Assembly (NCBI GenBank): GCA_013177855.1
Contig: JABLYA010000001.1
Coordinates: forward strand, 1,936,983 to 2,000,982
Reading direction: 5' to 3'
Source: Ignavibacteria bacterium
Lineage (GTDB): Bacteria > Bacteroidota > Ignavibacteria > Ch128b
Length of the DNA stretch: 64,000 bases
The position numbers and the translations under genes were made by a program. This document shows positions 34,414-42,203 of the stretch, piece by piece. Below the pieces are notes generated by a model. That model saw only the letters and a program-made list of their open reading frames with translations. It searched no databases and had not been told where the DNA came from. Within the stretch, counting starts at the first letter, position 1; the number at the start of each line of letters is the position of its first letter.

Positions 34414-36576
34414 ATGACTAATAATTCAAAATCGAACAAATTCTTAAAAAAATTTTTTACATACGGAATGAATATGCAATTCATACACAATAAAAAAACT
34501 ACTATTGTGACTTTAATAATATTATGTTTTCTCACTCAAATTCCTTTAATAGCTCAGGAAATTGAATCTCCTGCGCTGGTATTCAACCGTGGAATGTTGT
34601 GGAATAGCGTTTTCTTTGGGAAAATCGGGCCTAATTTCAGCAATTGGGGACGCAGGGGAATTGGACTCGATTGGCCCGGATTTGATGAAAGCTGGATAAG
34701 AGAAAACATTGGCGGACCTCCATCACATCTGGTTACTGGTGGTTTCTGGATTGGTGCGAAAAAATCAAAGGACTCAATTATCGCAGTTGAAGATTGGTCA
34801 ATGTATGCATCTACTGTTTCCAATGAACCAGGTGCGAAATATATCGTCACAAAACATAAGCATCTTTTTAAAAATGGAGAAAATTACTGGCTTCAAAAAG
34901 ATCCATCGCAGGGTGAAGAGGTAATCGAGACAATTTGGGAATATAATATCAATTACACTAAAACAGATGATATTGAACGACAACTTCCCGTTCGTGTTAG
35001 CCGAAAAGCTCACCAATGGTCAGGTTCAAAACGAGATGAAAATTATATCATCTATGAATACATAATTAAAAATATCACAGACGAGATCAAAGCAAAAGAT
35101 CCAACCAGAATTAGTTACGATACTCTTTATGGTGTCCACATTCTCCTTTGTTATGCTCTGCATATCAATTCAAGATCCTGGAATGTTTTATTCCCAACTT
35201 TAACAGCTGGTGCAAGAAACAGCTGGTTCTTTTATGACCCTGCAAGAAAAATGATCTGGGGGCGAGCAGGTGATTATCTCGAAACTCCAGCTAACGAAGA
35301 ATTTGGTCTTTCATATACGCAAGGTCCAATTGTAAATGGTAAACCTACAGGTGAATATCTTGCGCCCGGATTTGTTGGATTGCGTTTGCTTTATTCTTCA
35401 CCTGATACATTCAAACAAGCAACACGAGTTGCAAAATACGGCTGGTCAGCAGCGAGTAATTCGATCGATCTTTCTGGTCCTTTTACAAATATTGGTACAC
35501 TCGAAGCCAGATATAAAGTTTTGCAAGACCCAGCAAATGCAGCAAGTTTCCTTCAAAATCCTGCTGATACAGTTTTTATGCGCCGAAATAGAATGTGGTC
35601 GTTAATGTCTTTAGGTCCATGGACAATTCCTCCAGGTGACTCAATTGTAATTGCAATTGCAGAAATTGTTGATGGAGTGGATTACAAAATTGCAATTGAT
35701 ACAACTTACAAAGCATCTTACATTGGAACTCAAGGTTCAAGAATTTTCCAATCAACCGCTGATAAAGCAAAATTCACTTACGATCAATACAGGAACCCAA
35801 CAACAGGTCAATTAACAGGTAATGGATTAAATCATCCAGATCCGCCGGCAGCACCAAAATTTACTGTTGATTACTATAGAGAACGTGAAAAATTCGTCGC
35901 TAACGTTCTTGAATGGGGAGATGAAGCTGAACAAATTCCAGATCCAGATGATGGATTATTCGATTTAGCTGGTTATAAAATTTACCGAAGCTGGTATTTA
36001 CCAATTGGTCCGTGGGATTCAGTTGGTGTTGTTTATAAAGGCGATCCAAAAAATTATGACCCTGTAAAAAGAAAATACACTTTTATTGATTCAACTGTAC
36101 AAATTGGAACGAATTACTATTACTCAATTACTTCATTTGATACAGGAAGAGCATTCTGGAATATCAATCCCTCAGCCAGATTTCCAGAAACAAATTCAAA
36201 TAGAGTTCCACCACTCGAATCTTCGATTTTTGCAAATCGAACTATTTATCCATTTAAATCAACAATACCGGCATTTAATCGACTTGACGAAGTTTTAGTT
36301 GTACCAAATCCATTTATTATTGGTGCAGGATTTTCTCAGCCTGGTGCTGGAGATGAAATTCAATTTGTCAATATTCCTAACCCTTGCACGATTAGAATTT
36401 ATACACTTCGCGGTGATCTTGTAAAAACAATTGAAGTCAAAGAAGGCACAGGTGCAATTGTTGGCTGGAATCAAGTAACAGATTATGGGCAGTTTGTTGA
36501 AAGTGGTGTTTATCTCTATCACATAGATGCACCGGGAATTGGAAAGAAAATCGGAAAATTTGCAATTGTCAGGTAA
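34414..36576 (+). CDS. Large secreted protein with FN3-like and T9SS-like C-terminal domains
   Basis: A 720-residue exported protein. The hydrophobic signal core lies at residues ~29-46; the true start may be ATG 34468 or 34474 rather than 34414, giving a normal signal peptide. The central ~450 residues are not recognised. A fibronectin-like segment (~520-590, GYKIYRSWYLPIGPWDSV, YYYSITSFD) is followed by a C-terminal sorting-type domain: VVPNPF, CTIRIYTLRGDLVKTIEV, GVYLYHI and a KFAIVR end. It starts directly after the 55-bp array and is followed six bases later by a PorV-like gene, so they are likely one operon. Confidence 0.85.
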   Translation: MTNNSKSNKFLKKFFTYGMNMQFIHNKKTTIVTLIILCFLTQIPLIAQEIESPALVFNRGMLWNSVFFGKIGPNFSNWGRRGIGLDWPGFDESWIRENIGGPPSHLVTGGFWIGAKKSKDSIIAVEDWSMYASTVSNEPGAKYIVTKHKHLFKNGENYWLQKDPSQGEEVIETIWEYNINYTKTDDIERQLPVRVSRKAHQWSGSKRDENYIIYEYIIKNITDEIKAKDPTRISYDTLYGVHILLCYALHINSRSWNVLFPTLTAGARNSWFFYDPARKMIWGRAGDYLETPANEEFGLSYTQGPIVNGKPTGEYLAPGFVGLRLLYSSPDTFKQATRVAKYGWSAASNSIDLSGPFTNIGTLEARYKVLQDPANAASFLQNPADTVFMRRNRMWSLMSLGPWTIPPGDSIVIAIAEIVDGVDYKIAIDTTYKASYIGTQGSRIFQSTADKAKFTYDQYRNPTTGQLTGNGLNHPDPPAAPKFTVDYYREREKFVANVLEWGDEAEQIPDPDDGLFDLAGYKIYRSWYLPIGPWDSVGVVYKGDPKNYDPVKRKYTFIDSTVQIGTNYYYSITSFDTGRAFWNINPSARFPETNSNRVPPLESSIFANRTIYPFKSTIPAFNRLDEVLVVPNPFIIGAGFSQPGAGDEIQFVNIPNPCTIRIYTLRGDLVKTIEVKEGTGAIVGWNQVTDYGQFVESGVYLYHIDAPGIGKKIGKFAIVR

Positions 36577-36581
36577 TAAAC

Positions 36582-37565
36582 ATGAATGAAAAAATTCTTT
36601 ATCGTAAAGTAACTTCAATTCAGTTTAATTTTATTCTAATTTTATTTTTCATTTTCACTTTACTCTCAGAAAGTTATTCTCAGACATTTCGAAAAACTGC
36701 AACAGCAGGATTTGTTTTTCTTGAAGTTCCTGTCAACGCTCGAACCACAGGACTTGGTGATGCAGGAATTACTCTCCCTGATTTAAATTCTGATGGAATT
36801 TTCGTCAATCCTGCAATTTGTGGCTTTACAAACAAAGCCCATAATTTTTCTTTCTTCTACTCACCTTATTTTGCCGAGATTAAACAATATGCTGCGAGTT
36901 ATTCTTATAACTCAAATTTTGGAGTTTTCTCAATTGGTGCATTGATGTTCGATTATGGTTCAATGCCGAAAACCCAAAAAGTAGCAGGCCAGAGAGTTTA
37001 TGAGACAATTGGAAATTTCAACTCTAATGCTCTTGCCTTTGCACTTTCTTATTCGAAAATGTTGACGGATAAATTTTCTTTTGGGATTTCTCTTAAATAT
37101 GTCAATGAAAAAATTGATATTTATAATGCAAATAATTTCGTTCTTGATGGTGGAGTTTTTTATTACACAGGGCTGAAAAGCTTGAGAATTGGAGCTGTAA
37201 TTCAAAACTTTGGGACAGATGCAAAATTCATAAATGACCCGTTTAAGATGCCAGCTGTTTTGAAACTCGGTGCCGCAGTTGAAATTATTGGTGATTATAG
37301 TTCTGACTATCGTTTGACTTCAATTGTTGAAGCGATACACCCAAACGATGGTGATGAACGATTAAATACTGGATTAGAAATCTCCTGGAAAAATATGTTC
37401 TCAATTCGTGGTGGATATAAATTTTTCTACGATGAAGAAACTTACTCATTTGGTTTCGGAATAAATGGTGAACCAATCATTCCTATTTCATTTGATTTTT
37501 CAATCTCTAACTATGGAAGACTTGGAAATATTCTCAGATTAACTTTGCAGGCTGGAATTTTATGA
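36582..37565 (+). CDS. PorV/PorQ family outer-membrane protein
   Basis: A 327-residue outer-membrane beta-barrel of the PorV/PorQ (UPF0164-related) family. A signal peptide (core ~14-30) is followed by the family start ATAGFVFLEVPVNARTTGLGDAGI and SDGIFVNPA. PorV carries T9SS cargo from the translocon to the attachment complex. The gene lies in a run of T9SS substrates, six bases after the 720-residue secreted protein and overlapping the next beta-barrel gene by four bases. It could be a cargo-specific PorV paralogue. Confidence 0.87.
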   Translation: MNEKILYRKVTSIQFNFILILFFIFTLLSESYSQTFRKTATAGFVFLEVPVNARTTGLGDAGITLPDLNSDGIFVNPAICGFTNKAHNFSFFYSPYFAEIKQYAASYSYNSNFGVFSIGALMFDYGSMPKTQKVAGQRVYETIGNFNSNALAFALSYSKMLTDKFSFGISLKYVNEKIDIYNANNFVLDGGVFYYTGLKSLRIGAVIQNFGTDAKFINDPFKMPAVLKLGAAVEIIGDYSSDYRLTSIVEAIHPNDGDERLNTGLEISWKNMFSIRGGYKFFYDEETYSFGFGINGEPIIPISFDFSISNYGRLGNILRLTLQAGIL

Positions 37566-38293
37566 ACAACAAAAAAACTTCATCTCTAATTTTAATCTTA
37601 TTATTCACTCAATATTCAATTGCTCAGTTCAAACTTTCTTCAATTTCATTTTACACAGATTATTCCTATCCGCTAAAGAAGAGATTATTGGTTACAAAAA
37701 TTGATGCAGTTGGAGGCGGAGCGGAAATTTCGTTTTCAATCCATAAAAATATCGAATTAAGTTTTTCGGGAGGCTATAGTCTTTTTTCTCTTCAGCAGGA
37801 TAGTGCAATTCAACAATGGAACTGGAGGTTTTACACGGAAAGATACGCTGGTATTATCAGAGATAATTTAAGAGCAGACTCAACCCTTGCAGCATATTTG
37901 AATCCAATTCAGAAAATGGATCTTGTACCTTTTCAAGTTTCATTAAAAGGGAATTTTCAACCGATTAAGAATATTTACATAAAACCACAGATTGGCGCAG
38001 GAGTATATTTTTATACAAGAAGATTATATCTCGAAGAAACCTGGCGAAAGAGATTTGATGAAGCTAATTATACATTTGAATATAGTTACAGAAATTTTGC
38101 AACTAATAAATATGGAAATCCAATTGGTGTATTTGGCTCAATTGAATTCGACTATCAACCATCAGAAATTTTTTCTGTTGGAACATCTTTTGGTTACAAC
38201 TATTTCATCAAAACAATTGGCAAAATGGGTTTTGATCAATTCCCAATCGATGACTACTTCAACTTTAAAATTTATCTAACATTTTTATACTGA
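37562..38293 (+). CDS. Outer-membrane beta-barrel protein
   Basis: A 243-residue exported protein with signal peptide MNNKKTSSLILILLFTQYSIAQ. The rest is alternating polar and aromatic residues typical of an OmpA-type or OMP_b-brl barrel, with a C-terminal strand ending FKIYLTFLY. The start overlaps the PorV-like stop (ATGA). No enzymatic motif. It is probably a structural or accessory member of the same secretion operon. Confidence 0.78.
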   Translation: MNNKKTSSLILILLFTQYSIAQFKLSSISFYTDYSYPLKKRLLVTKIDAVGGGAEISFSIHKNIELSFSGGYSLFSLQQDSAIQQWNWRFYTERYAGIIRDNLRADSTLAAYLNPIQKMDLVPFQVSLKGNFQPIKNIYIKPQIGAGVYFYTRRLYLEETWRKRFDEANYTFEYSYRNFATNKYGNPIGVFGSIEFDYQPSEIFSVGTSFGYNYFIKTIGKMGFDQFPIDDYFNFKIYLTFLY

Positions 38294-38301
38294 GATGAAA
38301 T

Positions 38302-39006
38302 ATGATTAAAAAAACTTTTCTGTTATCGCTCATATTTTTCATTTCGATTAATTTAATTGCTCAGGAGAAAATTTACTTTGCAGGACTGAGCGGTTCTTAT
38401 CTAATTCCTGTGGGCTCATTAAGTTACCGCTTCAAACCTGATGGCGGAGTTTCTTTATTTGCGGGCTACAAATCAAGTGAAAGTTGGGAGTGGTTCGGTA
38501 AGTTTGAATACATCAGTTTTATGAAAGAGAACCGAGATAATTTGAAAATTAAACGGAATGTAAATCTCGGTGGAACAGAAGAAACTTTAATTTTTGATTT
38601 ACCAAAACTTGAAACCGACTTAAAAATTTTCGGCATTTCAGCAAATGCAAATGCTAACATTTTAGATCTCAATTTTTTCAAGAGTGATTTGACATTTGGA
38701 TTTGGAATTTATCGATGGGAAAGCGGAAGGAGTGGCTACTTTGATACTTTAAGAGTTGATAGATCTGGAATTACTTATGATGCCGTTATTCTAAAGGTGC
38801 CTCCTCTTAAGCAACTTGATTGGAGCGGTGGGTTTAATGTTGGTTTAAATATTTCTACAAAAATTATTGAACCTCTCTGGTTTGAATTCAACGCAAACTA
38901 CAAAGCAGTTATCGGAGAACTATGGGCAACTCTGGATCTCGACCTTGAAAATGTGAGTGTCTTTCAGATGTATGAATTAAGAGCGGGAATAAGAGCTCGT
39001 TTCTGA
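38302..39006 (+). CDS. Outer-membrane beta-barrel protein
   Basis: A 234-residue exported protein with signal peptide MIKKTFLLSLIFFISINLIAQ and barrel-like strands (YLIPVGSLSYRFKPDGGVS, FGKFEYISFM), ending MYELRAGIRARF with a terminal Phe as expected for outer-membrane insertion. It follows the previous barrel gene after eight bases. The two are not obvious paralogues. Function unknown. Confidence 0.78.
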   Translation: MIKKTFLLSLIFFISINLIAQEKIYFAGLSGSYLIPVGSLSYRFKPDGGVSLFAGYKSSESWEWFGKFEYISFMKENRDNLKIKRNVNLGGTEETLIFDLPKLETDLKIFGISANANANILDLNFFKSDLTFGFGIYRWESGRSGYFDTLRVDRSGITYDAVILKVPPLKQLDWSGGFNVGLNISTKIIEPLWFEFNANYKAVIGELWATLDLDLENVSVFQMYELRAGIRARF

Positions 39007-39044
39007 AAGACATTTTAGCATCAAAACAAAAATTGATTTATATC

Positions 39045-40190
39045 ATGATCTCTAGATTTAAAAAAAATCTCGAACTAAAAACGTTTATCCTGATATTCCT
39101 TCTCCTTACTAACATAAGTTGTTTTTCCCAGAGTGAAGCAATACGGGGCGTCTGGCTAACGAATGTTGATAGTGATGTTTTAACTTCTAAGTCAAAAATT
39201 ATTGAAGCAGTAAATTTTCTTGATGAACTCGGCTTTAATACCATTTTTGTTGTTGTATGGAACAAAGGAATGACCCAATATAATTCTAAAATAATGAAAG
39301 ATTTTACAGGTTTAGAACTGGACACATTGCTGAAAGATTTTGATCCGCTACCAGTTTTGATTGATGAAGCTCACAAAAGAAATATGAAGGTGATTGCTTG
39401 GTTTGAATTTGGATTTGCAAGTTCATACAAACAAAATGGCGGAAAGATTTTAAAATTAAAACCTCACTGGAAAGCAATTGATGTTAACGGAAATTTAGTT
39501 TCGAAAAATGGTTTTGAGTGGATGAATGGTTTTCATCCTGAAGTTCAAAATTTTATTCTTTCATTAATTAAAGAAGTTGTGACTAATTATAAAGTTGATG
39601 GAATTCAGGGCGATGACAGATTACCAGCAATGCCTGTCGAAAGTGGCTACGATGATTACACAATTAATCTTTATAAATCGGAACACAATGGTCAAGAGCC
39701 GCCAAAAGATTTTCGTGATTCGTTGTGGGTTGATTGGCGTGCAAAGAGATTAAATCTTTTTATGAAAAAAATTTATGATGAAGTAAAATCAATTAATCCG
39801 AATTTGATTGTTTCAATGGCTCCGAGCATTTATCCCTGGAGCAAGGAAGAATATTTACAAGATTGGCCTGAGTGGTTGAAGTCTAAAAATGTGGATTTGA
39901 TTTGTCCTCAATTATACAGATATAAGATAGAAGATTATCAAAAACTTTTAGTTGATATCGTTGAAAATCAAATCGATAAACAAGATTTGAGAAAATTTTA
40001 TCCTGGTATTTTGCTCAAGGTTGGAAGTTATTATGCCTCACCTGAATTAATAAAAAATAAAGTTCAGCTCAATAGAGAATACGGAATTAATGGAGAAGTT
40101 TTTTTCTTTTATGAAGGATTGAAAAAATATCCAGAGTTATTTAGAGAAATCTACAAAGAAAAAGTAAAGTTTCCTGATTTTGGTAATTAA
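39045..40190 (+). CDS. GHL10 family glycoside hydrolase-like protein
   Basis: A 381-residue exported protein of the GHL10 (COG1649, PF02638) family, with a (beta/alpha)8 barrel. Recognisable parts: RGVWLTNVDSDVL, FNTIFVVVWNKGMTQY, VIAWFEFGFAS, VDGIQGDDRLPAMP and FFFYEGLKKYPEL. The acidic residues of the GDDR motif are likely catalytic or substrate-binding. The start is ATG 39045, giving a signal peptide; TTG 39033 is less likely. It is a paralogue of the next gene but lacks the added C-terminal domains. Relatives act on glycans; the substrate is unknown. Confidence 0.87.
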   Translation: MISRFKKNLELKTFILIFLLLTNISCFSQSEAIRGVWLTNVDSDVLTSKSKIIEAVNFLDELGFNTIFVVVWNKGMTQYNSKIMKDFTGLELDTLLKDFDPLPVLIDEAHKRNMKVIAWFEFGFASSYKQNGGKILKLKPHWKAIDVNGNLVSKNGFEWMNGFHPEVQNFILSLIKEVVTNYKVDGIQGDDRLPAMPVESGYDDYTINLYKSEHNGQEPPKDFRDSLWVDWRAKRLNLFMKKIYDEVKSINPNLIVSMAPSIYPWSKEEYLQDWPEWLKSKNVDLICPQLYRYKIEDYQKLLVDIVENQIDKQDLRKFYPGILLKVGSYYASPELIKNKVQLNREYGINGEVFFFYEGLKKYPELFREIYKEKVKFPDFGN

Positions 40191-40210
40191 AAAATCTAAG
40201 TAAGTATAAA

Positions 40211-42130
40211 ATGAACAATAAAATAAAAATTCTAATCTGGATTCATATAATTATCATAAGTTTCAACTTAGAACTTCACTCACAGGTTCAAGAATTAAGA
40301 GGTACCTGGATCACAAATGTCGATAGTTATGTTCTTTTTAACGATCGATCAATTGCTGAAGCAATGGACTATTTAGCTTCAATAGGAATAAACACTGTTT
40401 TTGTTTGTACATGGAACAAGGGCTACACTTTGTATCCAAGTAAAGTTATGAATGAACGATTCGGAATCCCAATCTGGCAAACATTTGCGGGAAGGGATCC
40501 ATTGGAAAAAGTCATAATAGAAGCTCATCGCAATGGAATAGAAGTAATTGCCTGGTTTGAGTATGGGCTTTCGCCATGGTATGCTCAAAATGCAAATGAT
40601 AGCGGTCACATCATAAAAAAATATCCGCATTGGGCATCACTTGATCGAACAGGAAAATTTGCAACTCGTGAAAGTCAATTCCCGCAGTTCATCTGGATGT
40701 CGGGAATAAATCCTGAAGTCCAGGATTTTATGATTTCTCTTTTTACGGAAGTAATAGATAAATATGATGTTGACGGTGTTCAAGCTGATGACAGATTACC
40801 CGCAATGGCAATTGAAGGTGGTTATGATTCTGTGACAGTCTCAATTTATAAAGCTGAAAACAATGGTGCCTCGCCACCTTATGATTTTCAAAACTCTCAA
40901 TGGAAAAGATGGAGAGCAAATAAGCTTAATCAATTCTTCAAAAGACTTTATGATTCAGTGAAAGTTCGTGGAGATTATTTAATTGTATCATCCACACCGA
41001 GTGTTTATCCATGGGGATACGAAAATTATCTTCAAGATTCAAAAACTTGGGTTGATTCTGGTTATTGCGATACATTTATGCCTCAGCTGTATCGATATGA
41101 TTTTTCATCATACTTATATGAATTAAATCTTGCTTTGAGTTATGTTCCATTATCAAAAAGACATATTTTCTTTCCTGCTGCTTTAATGAAAATTGGAAGT
41201 TGGTTGATTTCTCCCTCATATTTATTTAATGTTCTTCAAGCTAATAGACAGAGAAATGTTAAGGGAGAATCCTGGTTTTTTTATGAGGGCTTAAGAGCAA
41301 ACAATAACTTTTTAGGCGATACATTAAAATCAACTTATTATTCTCAGCAAGCTCAATTACCATACAGACAGGGACAAATCTGGCGCCCAAAAGGGATTAT
41401 GAATGATGATACTTCAAATACTACAATTAAAGTCGGAAAGTGGAATTCATTCCCCGCAGGTGGTCATTCGAGCGGTTTTTCAATGACAAACGATACTTCT
41501 TATGCATCAATTGAATACTTTGTCGATGTCCCTTATGATGCTTATTATCATCTGTATGTTTATATAGTAACAAACACAGTTAATACGACAAGAGCAAGAT
41601 ATACTGTTTATCATCAAAATGATTCATCGTTATTTTATGTTAATCAGATGACTACTGCGAATGCCGGCTGGTATAAACTTGGTGATTTTTATCTTACAAA
41701 AGGAAATAAGAGAATTCTTAAACTTGATAATTATGGAATTGAACCTGGAAAATATATTACTTCAGATGCTGTGCTTTTACTGCTTAATAGAAAACTCTCA
41801 CCTGATTTAATTATTACAGCGGTTGAAGAGAAGTCATTCACGAATTCTGATAGAGAAGAAAATAAAAGTCTGGTTTCAGTCTATCCAAATCCATTTAATT
41901 CCAAAACAAAAATTCGATTTATTGTTAGAGAAAATAATCAGTTTGTTTCGCTTAAAATTTTTGATTTCACAGGCAGGGAGTTAGTAAGATTAATCAATGA
42001 AAATGTAAAGTCAGGTGAATACGAAATTGATTTTGATGCGGGCAAATTTGGTCTTTCATCCGGAGTTTATTTTGGGAATTTAATGATAGGTAATAAAAGC
42101 AGGTCATTTAAATTTCTCTACTTAAAGTGA
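40211..42130 (+). CDS. GHL10 glycosidase with golvesin-like and T9SS sorting domains
   Basis: A 639-residue exported protein. Signal peptide (~1-25), GHL10 barrel (~28-380; RGTWITNVDSYVL, VIAWFEYGLSPWYA, VDGVQADDRLPAM, FFYEGLRA), a golvesin C-terminal-like beta domain (~405-535; SIEYFVDVPYDAYYHLYVY, TSDAVLLLL) and a type A sorting domain (~555-639; VYPNPFNSKTKIRFIV, LKIFDFTGRELVRLIN). The barrel is a paralogue of the upstream gene, 20 bases away. The extra domains suggest carbohydrate binding and T9SS export to the cell surface, whereas the shorter paralogue would remain periplasmic or be exported differently. Confidence 0.89.
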   Translation: MNNKIKILIWIHIIIISFNLELHSQVQELRGTWITNVDSYVLFNDRSIAEAMDYLASIGINTVFVCTWNKGYTLYPSKVMNERFGIPIWQTFAGRDPLEKVIIEAHRNGIEVIAWFEYGLSPWYAQNANDSGHIIKKYPHWASLDRTGKFATRESQFPQFIWMSGINPEVQDFMISLFTEVIDKYDVDGVQADDRLPAMAIEGGYDSVTVSIYKAENNGASPPYDFQNSQWKRWRANKLNQFFKRLYDSVKVRGDYLIVSSTPSVYPWGYENYLQDSKTWVDSGYCDTFMPQLYRYDFSSYLYELNLALSYVPLSKRHIFFPAALMKIGSWLISPSYLFNVLQANRQRNVKGESWFFYEGLRANNNFLGDTLKSTYYSQQAQLPYRQGQIWRPKGIMNDDTSNTTIKVGKWNSFPAGGHSSGFSMTNDTSYASIEYFVDVPYDAYYHLYVYIVTNTVNTTRARYTVYHQNDSSLFYVNQMTTANAGWYKLGDFYLTKGNKRILKLDNYGIEPGKYITSDAVLLLLNRKLSPDLIITAVEEKSFTNSDREENKSLVSVYPNPFNSKTKIRFIVRENNQFVSLKIFDFTGRELVRLINENVKSGEYEIDFDAGKFGLSSGVYFGNLMIGNKSRSFKFLYLK

Positions 42131-42132
42131 GC

Positions 42133-42163
42133 TTTTTTGAGATTTATGATAAAACTATTTTTG
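42133..42163 (+). promoter_or_regulatory. Possible Bacteroidota-type promoter
   Basis: TTTTTTG at 42133-42139 and TATTTTTG at 42156-42163, spacer 16 bases, shorter than usual. It lies about 40 bases upstream of the start of the T9SS protein at 42204. Weak. Confidence 0.25.
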
Positions 42164-42203
42164 TATAAGAAATAAATCAAATAAAAACAAAGGAGAGCGT
42201 CCT

